From Myotis daubentonii (lineage: Eukaryota; Chordata; Mammalia; Chiroptera; Vespertilionidae): a DNA stretch of 64,000 bases. The stretch is taken from positions 35,119,796-35,183,795 of the forward strand of contig NC_081842.1 in NCBI RefSeq assembly GCF_963259705.1, given 5' to 3'. The notes below the pieces were generated by a model. The model was not told where the DNA came from. It did no database searches and was given only the letters and a program-made list of their open reading frames with translations. The position numbers and the translations under genes were made by a program. Shown here one piece after another: positions 22,188-34,395 of the stretch. Within the stretch, counting starts at the first letter, position 1; each line of letters opens with the position of its first letter.

Positions 22188-22593
22188 TCTATATATATAA
22201 AAGTCTAAGCGACCTAATGACTGAATGACCAAATGACCTGTCGACCAGTCGCTATGACACACACTGACCACCAGAGGGCAGACACTCAATACAGGAGCTG
22301 CTCCCTGGTGGTCAGTGAGCTCCCACAGGCAACCCCCTGTGTCCGGCTAACCTCCCATGGTCCCTCCCTCTGGCCAGCCAACCTCCCATGTCCGCTCCCC
22401 ATGGTTGGCTGGCCCCAATGGCCCCAATTGGGCCAGCCAGCCAACTTCCCATGGCCCCTCCCCCTAGCTGCCCATCCTCCCGCCACCCCAAAATATGCCT
22501 CTTTGGAGTAAGACCTATTTGAGCTAATTGACCCAGATCTCCGGCCAGGCTGAGGGATCCTCCCATGCACAAATTCATGCACCAGGCCTCTAG
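22188..22593 (+). mobile_element. Non-autonomous HeliBat Helitron containing a copy of its host sequence
   Basis: It starts TCTATATATATAAAAGTC after A, and ends with hairpin TGCACAAATTCATGCA and GGCCTCTAG before T. CCACCAGAGGGCAG at 22268-22281 and inverted TCCCTGGTGG at 22302-22311 form a close CTCF-like pair. Positions 22484-22525 repeat exactly, over 42 bp, the host sequence at 21690-21731. Confidence 0.9.
22484..22525 (+). repeat. 42-bp direct repeat, copy inside Helitron
   Basis: The second copy of the 42-base repeat, 794 bp downstream, between Helitron sequence on both sides. Confidence 0.95.
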
Positions 22594-22650
22594 TCTTTCC
22601 ATAAAGTAATTTGCTTTTCTATAACTGCCCTATCCCCCCTTCTCTTCCCC

Positions 22651-24183
22651 TAATACGTTAGGTGATAATAGTATGAGGTACAGGCTGCCTTGTCTGTTGG
22701 TTTTCTTCGTTTGCTTCTACCTCTGACTGTGACAGCAGCACCTCTTCTATACCATTACCTTGGCAGGCAGTCTTACCATTTGTCTTTAACAAATTTTCTT
22801 CTTAAGTTACCTAAGGCAATTAATTGTTAAAAACAAACAAATGAATGAACAAACAAGCACAAACAACAAAAACTCTTTCTGAGCAAGTGGGATAAGACCT
22901 AACAGCTTTCTATGAAAGCAACTATACTACTTTCAGAAGACGTCTTGTGAAATTTTACCCCCAGCATTAGAAGCTGGCTTCATGACAAGGAAAACTTCCA
23001 TTGTCTTGACAAAGGAGGGTAAATCTCCTCCATTCCATTACTATTTATTGAAAGACTGTTCATGCTAACGTGCTCCATGTGGCTTTTCTTTTTCTTTAAT
23101 GTACCTATACCATTTCCAGGAACTGAGACAAAAAAGCAGTTCGTTTACATTAGTTTAAAGCCTTTTCCAAGCAACACAGTGTGGCTCATGACAACTTGTT
23201 GCCTGGAGATGAGGGAATTTACAATTGGCTTTTTGTAATAATATGTATTTTGAATTCTTCTATAGAAATTTTCATAAAATTTTCTTCTCTTAGTAGTTGC
23301 CACCCATCCAAGTATATTTTGCCATAAGGAAATGAAATGGGAGAATTAAAACATCCCTCAAAACTGGAATAACACAGTTTTGGACATAATTGTCCTGCTG
23401 AAAATAAGGTTTTGCGCACAGAACCACAACACTTCTCACATTTCTTTCTCTTACTACATTGCTTGCCTTTAACTCCAAATTCTTACTAGATATTCATTAA
23501 AATCCAGGTGACATGAATTTCCAAGGAAACTTTTCAGAAATTCTTTCATTTCTCTCAGTATCTATTACGTCACTGCATCTTACATTCCATTTTAATTAAA
23601 ATTAGTTTAATTTTAATTTGAAATGAAATAAGATAAAGATATGAAGATAATTTTATGCAGAATCCTGATAGAAATTATTTTTGATCACCATATAGCTGAA
23701 TAATTGTTTGTAAAATTTTTACTTACTGGTTTATTGTCTTCTAAAGTAGAAAATTGGAATGTGTGACAACATAGCTTGATATGTGCTAAATCACAAATTG
23801 AGGTCAGAAAGCTAAAAAGTAAAATAAAAAAGGGTGTTTATGTAGATATTTGAGGTATGTGAAAGTACAGTATGTTTACTTAGTAAATTTAAAGTGGGTT
23901 AAACAATCAACCATTCAGTGTATCCTGAATTGTGGCATGTGCATGAAAATGCACTGGATGCTATGAAACATTTTTTAAAACATTCAAGATGCATTAGTGG
24001 GCTCCATTTATGATTTTCATTATTATGAAGGTTCAGAGGAGTTCAGTATGTTATCTGCTACAAAATTAATTACCATTACTGGAAAACAAAATAGACAGTG
24101 ATAAAAATAGAGAATAGGAGTATATTTAAGTAGATGCTTTTTATGAGGTGAAGACATTAGTGGGAGTTATTAGAAAAGGGTTA
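22651..24183. other. Unassigned unique DNA
   Basis: AT-rich DNA. An imperfect AT palindrome (TTAATTAAAATTAG, TTTAATTTTAATT) lies at about 23590-23620. Frames at 23219-23478 have no recognisable domain. Confidence 0.55.
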
Positions 24184-24412
24184 GCTCTAGCTGGTTTGGC
24201 TCAGTGAATAGAGTGTAGGCCTGCGACTGAAGGGTCCTGGGTTCGACCAGTCAAGGGCACATGCCCGGGTTGTGGGCTCGATTCCCAGTAGGGGACGTGC
24301 AGGAGGCAGTCGATCAATGATTCTCTCTCATCATTGCTATTTCCATTTCTCTCTTCCTCTCCCTTCCTCTCTCAAAACAATATATATATTGATTTCATAT
24401 ATATATATATAA
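24184..24412 (+). mobile_element. Ves SINE, near full length
   Basis: The best preserved plus-strand Ves here. The tRNA-like head starts CTCTAGCTGGTTTGGCTCAG and has A-box-like TGGTTTGGCTCAGTG and a B box GGGTTCGACCAG, followed by CCCGGGTTGTGGGCTCGATT, CAATGATTCTCTCTCATCA and a pyrimidine-rich tract. It ends in an (AT)n patch. AAAGGGTTAG/AAAGGGTTAA flank it as target duplications. Confidence 0.9.
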
Positions 24413-25175
24413 AGGGTTAAATCTGTTTTTTGTAGAATTTTCAGAAAAGGCATTTTAGACCACATGGCTTGAGCTATGTGTACTATGATAAATGGGGAGA
24501 ATTTGGGTTGATGAGATAGGTAAATAGAAAAATTTATATTATTTTCCCCTTGGGTGACCAAACAGCATGAACCATAAAGGCAATGGTTTAGGAGGTACTG
24601 AGGGGCAGAATGGCAGTGTAAGAAGGAGACATTAATGACTGGAACAAAGGATTGGTCCTGGGAAGTTACTGAATGTGAGGAGCCAGGCAGAGTAGTTTAA
24701 ATCTGGGCAAAGAACTGCTGTAAGAGCTTGATCTGAGGTTGACATTATAAAGATAGGGTCTTCTGTAAAATGAACATGAGCTGGATTAGAGATAGCCTGG
24801 CGGGCTGGGAGGGACATCTATCTATGAACAGAGGAGTAAATTGAATTAGGGTACTGATGGGGGGAGTGAATGAAGCAATGCACTGCAAGCAATTAAGGTA
24901 TATTTTACTGATACTTATTTCTTATTTACAAATTTAACACATTCCAGAGACAGTAATTAGCAATCAGGTTAAATTATTTTGATTACCTCTTTTACATTTA
25001 ATGAAAAACATCTTTAAAAACTACTTTCTAAGATGTTTGATAGTCTACTCTTTCCATCGTTTCTCTTTCACTGTTGCTTCTTTCTCCCTCTTCCTCCCTT
25101 GGTCCTTTTCTGTGTCCTTTCCTTTCCACTTTCTCATATAAAAAAGCAAACATTTAGGGTGGCTTTATTAAATTA
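24413..25175. other. Unassigned DNA
   Basis: 24560-24870 is purine-rich and may be a very old repeat; not assigned. No gene seen. Confidence 0.5.
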
Positions 25176-26052
25176 CTAGTGGCCCGGTGCACGAAATTCA
25201 TGCACATTAAAAGGGAATTAATTAGAGGAAATATTTTAATATTGCTATTTGCCCTTTCTCTATAATAGAAGTGTTAGAGATGAAAAATTAGTAAAATGTA
25301 TACGAAAATCCTCCTCCTGTCAGAGTCTGGGGTGCACCACAGGACCCAGAGTCAAGTGCCCACCCACCTGCACGTGCCTCAAAATCGCACGAGACCCAGA
25401 CCTGGCCGGCCCCACCCCATTAGCGAGATCCAGACCCGGCCAGCCCCAGCCCTGTCAAGCCCCGCCAGGCAGGGGGTGCAGCCTCAGGTCCCCTGGCCTG
25501 GTGCCAGGTGGGGGGTGCAGCCTCAGGTCCCCCGTCAAGCCCTGCCGGGTGGGGGTTGCAACCTCAGGCCCCCCAGTGCTCACCGGGCAGGGGGCCACAG
25601 CCTCAGGTCCCCTGGAACACCCTCAGGTCCCCTGGCCTGGCACCAGGGTGGGGGGCATGGCTTGAGGTCCCCCAGGCTATCACCTGAGCCTGGGGATGCG
25701 GCCTCAGGTCCCCCAGTCTGGGATGAAGGGTACCCCTTGAGGTCCCCTGTCCAGCCCTGCTGGGCAGGGGACATGGCCTGAGATCCCCCATTCTGGCACC
25801 ATGGCAGGGTGCATGGCCTGAGGTTCCCTGGCCCAGTTCCAGGATGGGGGGTGTGGCCTCAGGTTCCCTGGCCTGGCCCGGTGCCACGCAACCTCAGGTC
25901 CCTGCTGATCGCTTGTTATGGGAACCTCGCCTCTGCTGTGGGCACAGCCATCTTGTCTTACGGGAACCTTGTCTCTGCAGTGGGCACAGCCATCTTGTGA
26001 CAGCGTGATGGCGTGAGGGTTAATTTTCATATTACCTCTTTATTATATAGGG
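25176..26052 (-). mobile_element. HeliBat Helitron with autonomous-type 3' end and GC-rich array
   Basis: On the plus strand it opens CTAGTGGCCCGGTGCACG after A with the hairpin GTGCACGAAATTCATGCAC, and ends TTTATTATATAGGG before T. Its 3' terminal roughly 145 bp (minus strand) match the 3' end of the helicase-bearing Helitron at 38529-40231 (shared AGGGCAAATAGCAATATTAA), so it is a deletion derivative of that type. The middle (25468-25905) is a tandem array around CCTCAGGTCCCC. Open frames of 94-161 codons across the array are repeat artefacts. Confidence 0.9.
25468..25905 (+). repeat. GC-rich tandem array, about 12 units
   Basis: GCCTCAGGTCCCC or close variants recur about twelve times, spaced mostly 30-50 bp, separated by TGGCCTGGTGCCAGG and GGGGGGTGCA-like blocks. 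It forms the body of the Helitron. Confidence 0.85.
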
Positions 26053-28091
26053 TTTATAGTAATCATTCATCATTTAATATAAGTATTACCTAAACATTTT
26101 AAAATCATAGACTTAAAATGAAAGCATAGCAACCTTGTTATATATCTCCCCAGTTCTGCTCCTAAAAGACAACCATTTTCAACTGTTCTAATTTTTTCTT
26201 CTGCTAGCTGTATGCTTTTATAGTTATTTCTTAATTTATAAATTATTGATATTATCATTGACTTCTTGTTTTTTTGGTGAGAATGCTTTTTAAGATCTCA
26301 TACCCACTGATCCCAAATATCCTCTCTTCATTTTAATTTAAAAATTATATCACACTTTGTGAAATTAATGGTTTTCACATATATAATTACTAAATGAATA
26401 TTGTTTACTTCTAAATTAGGGCATGTTCTATGAATGTTTCTCATATATTTTAAAACTTTTCTGAAATTAACATTTTCCTTTCTTGTTTGCTTAGTTTTCT
26501 TTATATGTGTTCCTATTTGTTCCCAACATGTTCTAGAATAGTAAATGACTATCAATAACATTTTAAAATGATTTTTGTTGTCATTGTTCTCAGAAAAATG
26601 ACCTTCGTCACCTTTATTGTTAAAGACAGAAGTACAAGTAAAGATCTTAGTCCTAATCTTAGGGAATGAAGAAAACAAAAGACTCCAAGATAAACTAGTA
26701 AAAGTGTTCTTCTGAAAACCAACAAGATAAAGTCCTCTTGAATTTGATGTGGAGATAAAGATTATGAAGAAGAAGGGAATGGATCCAGACCAATTAATCC
26801 ATTAGCAATATTAAACATTTTTATGTTTATCCTGGAGATATGCTGTTGTGTCCCTTCATCCTCCTGCGTAAGTTTTAACTGTTGTTTCTAAACCTGGTAC
26901 ATCGGCCATTCTGGAACATCTCTGTTTTTTGTATTAGGATCCATGTTACCTGCATCTCATTTTTTCTCTCCAATGGCTTTCTAAGAAGGGGTGCCTGGGA
27001 AAGTTTTCTGACCCTTTAAGAGCTTGAAAGTCTTTATTTTACTCTCGTGCTTAATAGGTAGCTTGCGTGAGCATAGGCAGCTTCCTCTCAGAATTTTGAG
27101 GCTTCTGTTATCTTGTAGTTCTTGTGCTGAGAAGTCTGAGGACACTGTGGTGGTTGATGCTTCTTTTCTCAGGAAATTTTATGATCTCTTTGTTGAACAG
27201 CTGTGTGCCTTGCAAACTGCTCTTTCGGTTTCGTAATGTTCCTACTATCATTATTGTTATTGTTATATTTTTATCGTGATTTTCTTCTGATTTTGCTCTT
27301 TATTTCTGCAGCTCCTACTATAAAAAATGCTGGCTATCCTGGATTAATTCTTTGATTTTTTTCTCTCCCTCCTGCCCGCCCCACCTACTTCTCATTTCTT
27401 TTGTTTCTGGTGATTTCCTGATTTAATCTTTTATTATTATTTTTCTAATTTATAGGAACTTTTAATTCTGGGATTGTTCTTATTTTATGGTGTCCTGTCC
27501 TTGATTGGTACAGTGTAGTAACTATATTTTGTTGAAGTCTTTCTCATTTTGCATAGTCTTTTCCTCCTGGTTCCTTTTTTTGTTGTTTGTTTGTTTGTTT
27601 TACTCTTTTTGTGTGTATGTGTGTTGGAAGCATTCCTCATATATTTACTAATTATTAAATTCTTATTTAAAAAATGAAACAAAAAAAGCTGATAACTTAT
27701 GTGGGATTTGTTTTCTGGTGAGCTGTAATACAGGATGAGCTTTTCATTTTAAGTACCTGATGGTATAGATATAACTGTAAGTTTTATAATAACTCAGAAT
27801 AGATATTTCTCCCATTTTAGTGCTGAAGAAACAGGGTCAAATTGAAGTTAAGTACTTTATTTCAAAGTTATACATCTCATCAGGTGCAATACGCTGTTTT
27901 TCCATTAGCTCTAAATGACTCAAAGTTTACATTCCTCATAAGAAATAATTTATTTTTTTCCTTTTGCAGTTCTGAGTCGTGGCATTATGGTAAAGTTTGG
28001 TGAAAGAGTCACAGCTCTTTATATTGAAAAGTAAAGGTTACTGAACATCATTACACATACATTGGCAATGCTGTCTGAAGACTTTCAGTTT
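26053..28091. other. Unassigned DNA, possible ancient L1M trace
   Basis: Mostly AT-rich unique DNA. 26870-27480 has a layout reminiscent of old L1M-type untranslated sequence (CTTTATTTTACTCTCGTGCT, then CTGAGAAGTCTGAGGACAC) but this is weak. The frame at 27024-27236 has no known domain. Confidence 0.4.
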
Positions 28092-28252
28092 GTGGGCTGG
28101 TGGGGTGGTTCAGTTGATTGGAGCCATCCTATATACCGAAAGGTTGCCGGTTCCATCCCAGGTCAGGAGGCAACCAATTTCTCGCTCTCTCCTCTTCCTC
28201 GATCTCTCTCTCCAAATCAGTAAAGCCATATCCTTGCTTTAGGATTTAAAAA
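28092..28252 (+). mobile_element. Ves SINE, short diverged copy
   Basis: A plus-strand copy: GGCTGGTGGGGTGGTTCAGT head, GGTTGCCGGTTCCATCCCAG B-box region, then a shortened GAGGCAACCAATTTCTCGCT body with a pyrimidine-rich tail. The middle of the SINE is deleted. Confidence 0.7.
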
Positions 28253-28958
28253 AAGATTACAGCATTTAAACTAAAGGTTGGAATAGTTAATTACAAAATA
28301 ATTGAAAATGCTTCACCAGTTTCTACTTTGCCGAGTCACCACATTCTTGCATAAAACTAGAAGTAGAAAAGGAAGCACCTTCATAAACTTGGTAATCAAA
28401 TATCAATATAAATGCAATCTTTTGAAAAGCAACTTGGTAATATACATCAACAGCCTTTAGAAGTTCATACCTATGACCTACATATTTACTTTTAGAAATG
28501 ACTTCTAAAGAAGGAAGTCACAGGTATAAATAAAACTACAAATAAATCTTCAAAACTATGATGTTCATGATTAAATATGCAAACACAAAATTAGAAACAA
28601 TCTGAATTCCTAAAATGGAAATATTTGAAAATAAGTTGTAGTAAAGCTATTATGATGAAGTATTCTGCAGCTCTTAGGCATGATGTTTTTAAAGGGTATG
28701 TAAAATATCATAAGGAAATGTCTGCTATGTAAAGTGAAAAAGCAGAATGCTAAATTGCACTCAGTACAGTGCAAAGTAGGTTAAAATTCATGTACATGTG
28801 CATAGAAAAGAAACTAGAAGAATATACAGCAAACTGCAAATAGCACTTGTTTCTAGATTTTTGAATTATAGGAAGTTTAAGTATTCTCACTGATGCTATT
28901 CTTTAATTTCCAGATTTCCTAAAATAACTATATATTACTTTAATACTGAGAAAAGTCT
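28253..28958. other. Unassigned AT-rich DNA
   Basis: No gene or repeat recognised with confidence. Confidence 0.5.
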
Positions 28959-29146
28959 TTTTTAATATATTTTTATTGATTTCAGAGAGGACGGGAGAGG
29001 GAGAGATAGAAACATCAATGATGAAAGAGAATCATTGATCGGCTGCTCAAGCCAGCAACCTAGGGATGTGCCCCTGACCGGAATCGAACCTGGGACCCTT
29101 CAGTCTGCAGGCCGACACTCTATCCACTGAGCAAAACCAGCTAGGG
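28959..29146 (-). mobile_element. Ves SINE
   Basis: A minus-strand copy: TATTTTTATTGATTTCAGAG tail region, GGAATCGAACCTGGGACCCT B-box region, and end GAGCAAAACCAGCTAGGGC. AGAAAAGTCTTT on both sides (about 28950 and 29149) is a clear target duplication. About 25 bp of the middle is missing. Confidence 0.9.
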
Positions 29147-29148
29147 CT

Positions 29149-31958
29149 AGAAAAGTCTTTAAAAGCACTTAAAAGGAAAACAGAAAGTGTCTCACCAGTC
29201 TTTTCTACATCATATTCCCATGTAGGGATAGTGCTAATGGGACAGAGTTGGGCTCTTTCCTGCACTGGATTGTTATTAAGAATGTTCTAATTTAGGAAAA
29301 GGTGCGGACTCCAGTCATCTTTATTGCCTCCTTTCTTCCATTCCCTAACTCCATTGTCTCATTTTATCTACCTTAATTAACACTCATCATTGGATTGTCA
29401 TAAATATGGTTTAGGTTGCTAATATATATTTTAAATTTATTGTACACATTTATTTATAATGCAACTATAAATATGATTTACCAATTAGAACTGGTTTCTG
29501 AAATATTTTGTGAATATCTACCAAATTTTCTAGTGACAAATATTATATATAAGAGGAGTTAAAGATGTATAACTGGGTTTTATGAATAAAAAGTCAGGGG
29601 AAAAATGATCATGATTATCTGTACCTAATACTGGTCTAGCTTTTAGTCATTTTTGCTATATAAAGTCATTTTATGTAATTTAATTACCAATTACAGTGAT
29701 TTTTAAACACCTGGGTTTCCTTTGCAAGCTCTATAAAAATCTTTAGGAAATAAGAATTAATGAATGCATGATTGTGAAATGAAGTGAAATGGATGGGAAT
29801 ATAGATACTACTTACACTTACATGAATCTCAGCTATACTGAATTCTTCTGGAATAGAAATTACATAAGCAAGCATTGCCAGAACTGTGGAAATAGTTTTA
29901 ATGACAGAATGTTTTTTGATATAGTATTTTAATATGTATGTATTATAAAATTCAAAGCATAATTAATTTGGTCAAATTAAATATTTAATTCATATATGGA
30001 AGGGCAGAATGTGTTCTTGAATATTTAAGAGAGATTGAAATGTGAGTTTTCTCTCTAGTCAATGTGCAAACATTTATTTAGCATCCACAAGCTGAAGCCC
30101 TGCTCACTTCATTGAAAATGGAATTATAAAACATACTGACTGGTACTTTATATTACTATAATAAAATTTTGGCAGATTGCTGTTATTAAAGCAGCAACAT
30201 AAAAACAGTGCTTAAGGTCAGAGGCAAAGAGCATTTTCAACACAGTTTCTTTTATGAAATATGGTAAATTAAAAGACACAGATACTTCTAATTTTGACAC
30301 CTCCTCCTGTAGGTTGAAGAATCTTATATTTGGCCTAACCAAATTCACAATTGATTATAAATTTGTTAGCTTACAAGTTTGGAAAGATGCTTTTTACTTT
30401 AATATTGTAGGTTTGATTTAGACAACTTGGCATTTTCATCCACCAAACTGAGGTGGACCAAATAAGTGGCCTTACTGGGGTGGTACATGGCTTTCTTAAT
30501 TGGAGCTTCCAGTTGGCCTCAAAATTGTCACACACTGCAGGTCCTCCTGGCACAAGTCCTACATTCCACTCTATTTCACCAGGTGATGACCTTCTCAAAG
30601 TTCTGCTCCTGCTCCCAGGTTCACTTTGTTTACATTATCCAAAAAACATTCTAATGACCTCATTCTGCAATGCAGTGTAAAGAAAGACTTAAATTAAAGG
30701 CACTGACTTATTTTCCGTTGGCTACAATATTAAACACTTAGTGAAGCCTGCAAACCCCTCCACCCCCTTTTTTAACACTGAAAGTAGAGCTTCATTTATG
30801 AAATATGGTAAATTATGACCATTGATGTGTGTGATCCAGGATAAAGTCAGAGATTCAACTAAGTCTTTAATTCTGAGGTATAAGAAGTGTTTAAGGTATG
30901 CTTGTGATGTGTCCAATTAAAGCATTTTGTTTCAAAAAGTTTTACTTTGTTGTTCATCTTTCTGGGGCAGACATTCACTTTTTCCCTTATGTTAGCAGAG
31001 AATCCAATACAGATTTCACAATATTTTAAATAATAAAAAAACATATGTGGAAAATAAATGTTTAGTTCTCTATATTTTTATTAATTAAATATGACTTGCC
31101 TATAAAAACCGTAGCTTGAGTGATTTTAAAGCTTGCGGGTGGGGGGAGTAACAAAAGTGAATTTAAATGACCCTGTGGAAAGGGTAATATCCAAGTGTTA
31201 TAATAATTGAGAACAGTGTGCTAGGACATAGAAGAAAACAAGACAAATCTGGATTGTGTATTTAGTCAGTGAAACTCCTAAAAGGTGTTATGATTTATGT
31301 GAAAAGAAAAAAACTAAAAGTGGCCATTGTTTTCTTAGAGTCTAAAGTTTGTAGGAGTTTCATTTAGTAATTATCGTCTGTGCTCAAAACAGTTTGCCAA
31401 AATAATGCTTGGTACGAGTTAATCCGGAGTGTTCAAATACTTCATTACAGGCTTTACACAATGTGCAGCTCGTGGAAACACTAAAACTTGACTGTTCTAG
31501 ATAGAGTTTGCTAGTAGCATTTACAAATGACAAACTACACTTTTGTTCTAAACGGATTATGGACTTAATGAGAGCACTCTACAATGTGCCAAAATTTATG
31601 ATAAGGAAAAAATAATTAAGCAAGACAATGTAACTACCTATTGATGCTTAATAGAAATGCTTATGTATTCATTAAGTTTAGAAGGTGGAAAACTGAGTTC
31701 CATGTCTTAACTCATTCCACTTATGTTTAGGTGGGAATTAGGTTTAATGAGTTTTAATAATATCCTTGAATTTGATGTATTTATCTTCATCTAGGACACT
31801 TAGCTCCCAACTACTTTAAATAGTACAGTAAGAAGAAGATAAATTCTTCCTTTGCTTTCATCTGTTCCTGAAAAAAATAATTGAGTATATAGGGTTTGGA
31901 ATTAGCGTCATTTTCCATTTCTTGTTATTAATTCAGAAAATGGAACCTTCTTTTCAGT
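29149..31958. other. Unassigned AT-rich DNA with a repeated 21-mer
   Basis: No gene recognised. Two minus-strand frames (30148-30348 and 30722-30916) share the residues NLPYFI, because a 21-base sequence is repeated exactly at 30251-30271 and 30795-30815. The sequence around these resembles no repeat family I can name. Confidence 0.45.
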
Positions 31959-31972
31959 AATGGGTGGTTTCT

Positions 31973-32165
<193 letters not shown>

Positions 32166-32219
32166 GTGTGTGCTTAGGTCGAACATGGGATAGCACTTTA
32201 GCACTATATTTAGGGGCCA
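32166..32219 (-). other. Probable L1 3'-transduced flank
   Basis: These 54 bp of non-A-rich sequence lie between the L1's own A-rich 3' end and the (AAAG)n tail, and inside the target duplication. That position suggests source-locus flank carried along by readthrough. It contains ATGTTCGACCTAAGCACAC on the minus strand. Confidence 0.65.
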
Positions 32220-33485
32220 GTTTATTTTTTAAATTATTTTTTAATTTAAATTCTTTATTGTTTAAAGTATTACATAAATCTCCTTTTTCTCCCATTGACT
32301 TCTCCCTAGCCACCACCACCTCCCAGCACATGCCCTCACTTCCCTACTGTCTGTGTCCATTGGTTATGCTCATATGCATGCATACAAGTCCTTTGGTTGA
32401 TCTCTTACCCCCTTCCCCGCCCGCCCCCCCCCTCCCCACGGCCCCTGCTGCCTTCCCTCATAGATTGGACACTCTGTTTTATGCTTCTATAACTCTGGTT
32501 CTATTTCTGATCATCAGTTTATGTTGTTCATTATATCCCACATATGAGTGAGATCATGTGATATTTATCTTTCTCTGACTGGCTTATTTTGCTTAGCATA
32601 ATGCTCTCCAGTTCCATCCATGCTGTTATAAATGGTAAGAATTCCTTCTTTTTTACAACAGTGTAGTATTCCATTGTGTAGACGTACCCCAGTTTTTTAA
32701 TCCACTCATCTGCTGATGGGCACTTAGGCTGTTTCTAAATCTTAGCTATAGTAAATTGTGCCACTGTGAACATAGGGGTGCATATATCCTTTCTGATTGG
32801 TGTTTCTGTTTTCTTGGTATATATTTCTAAAAGTGGGAATCACTGGGTCTAATGGAAGTTCCATTTTTAATTTTTTGAGGAATCTCCAAACTGTTCTCCA
32901 CAGTGGCTGCACCAGTCTGCATTCCCACCAGCAGTGCATGAGGGTTCCTCTTTCTCTGCATCCTCACCAGAACTTGTCGTTTGTTGATTTGTTGATGATA
33001 GCCATTCTGACAGGTGTGAGATGGTACCTCATTGTTGTTTTGATTTGTATCTCTCAGATGATTAGTGACTTTGAGCATGTTTTCATATGCCTCTTGGCCT
33101 TCTGTATGTCCTCATTTGAAAAGTGTCTATTTAGGTCCTTTGCCCATCTTTTGATTTCATTGTTTATCTTCCTTTTTTTAAGTTGTATGAGTTCCCTATA
33201 AATTTTGGAGATTAAACACTTATCAGAGATAACATTGGCAAATATGTTCTCTCATGCCATGGGCTTTCTTGTTGTTTTATTGATGGTTTCTTTTCCTGTG
33301 CAGAAGCTTTTTATTTTAAGAAATTTGTTTAAGAAATGGGTGGTTTCTAAATGGTCTTGCTATCAGATGAGTGTTAGGTAATTCTATGCTGTTAAATACA
33401 ATAAATACTGTCTGCAGAATTTGCTCATTTTTTGACATAGTTTGTGAAATTTTACAGTTGGATGGAGCTATCACATATTTTGCAA

Positions 33486-33667
33486 ATATATTTTTAAAAA
33501 ATGATTATAGAGAAAGAGAAGAAGGGAGAGAGAGGAAGAAACATCCATTTGCTGTTCTACTCAACCATGCATTCCTTGATTCCTTCTTGATTGTGCCCTG
33601 ATCAAAGATTGAACCCACAACCTTGGAATATGGGGACAACTCTCTAACTGAGCTACTAGGTCAGGGC
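33486..33667 (-). mobile_element. Ves SINE, diverged
   Basis: A minus-strand copy with GATTATAGAGAAAGAGAAG, GAAACATCCATTTGC, GATTGAACCCACAACCTTGG (B-box region) and TGAGCTACTAGGTCAGGGC. Confidence 0.75.
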
Positions 33668-33769
33668 AAAATATCCTTTAAAATATTTATGTTTTCTAGG
33701 AAACAAAAGAAAAACTAAATAAAAATTATACATTCTTCCATCACTCTTTATGCTTATTTCACTTTTCTC

Positions 33770-34251
33770 TCTACATATATAAAAGCCTAAGCAACCGAAC
33801 AACCAGTCTATTGGTTGCTGTGATGCACACTGGCCACCAGGGGGCAGATGCTCAACTCAGGAACTGCACACTGGTGGTCAGTGCGCTCCCACAGGGGAGA
33901 TGGCTCAGCTGACCAATGGGAGCCAGAAGCCGGGCTTATGGCTGGCAAGTGCAACTGTGGCAGCGCAAGCCTCTCCTGCTTCCATAGCAGTGCTACTGGG
34001 CAGCAGCGGCAGGCGCAGCAGGACCAGGGTTTGCAGGGGTAGTGCGGCACCTGACCCAGGCTCAGGCTCCTCCCTGGCTGCCTGCCACTTCATACACTAC
34101 TACATCCCTTGGGAGATGTCGGACTGCCAGCCTGTGGGGATTGGGCTGAAACTGGCTATCCAACATCCCCCAAGCAGTCCCGGATTGCGAGAGGGTGCAG
34201 GCCTGGCTGAGAGACTTCACCAGTGCACGAATCCGTGCATAAGGCCTCTAG
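33770..34251 (+). mobile_element. Non-autonomous HeliBat Helitron with strong CTCF-like site
   Basis: It starts TCTACATATATAAAAGCC (preceded by C, not A) and ends with hairpin GTGCACGAATCCGTGCA and GGCCTCTAG before T. TGGCCACCAGGGGGCAG at 33831-33847 fits the CTCF core almost perfectly; a reverse partial match is at 33868-33884. GC-rich frames inside are not genes. Confidence 0.9.
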
Positions 34252-34395
34252 TCTATAAATAAAATGGTATCAGATATTTCATGGCTTTCTAAGGTGTCAT
34301 TTTTAGTTAATATATTTTGAATATCTTTTAATATTATTAAATATTCTTCTACAACATAATATAATGGCTGCAATTTAATAGATATAGTATAGAAT

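Larger units (their letters stand above)
21669..22650 (+). mobile_element. Possible retroviral-type solo LTR, interrupted by a Helitron
   Basis: The moderately GC-rich stretch starting TGTGAAGGGGATCTGG has the texture of an LTR (TTGTGATATCCCGAGAAA, and CATAAAGTAATTTGCTTTTC after the Helitron, a possible polyadenylation region). Neither a clear terminal CA nor a target duplication was found, so this is tentative. No retroviral coding sequence is present. The Helitron at 22188-22593 splits it. Confidence 0.3.

Noticed and set aside
24184..24260. Possible tRNA gene (A and B box-like sequence)
   Set aside because: It is the head of a Ves SINE with SINE body, tail and target duplication; no cloverleaf expected.
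25468..25905. CRISPR-like regular repeats
   Set aside because: Spacing and units vary, inside a Helitron of a mammalian genome.
25249..26030. Open frames of up to 161 codons on both strands
   Set aside because: They overlap each other in a GC-rich Helitron array; proline- and glycine-rich repeats with no domain.
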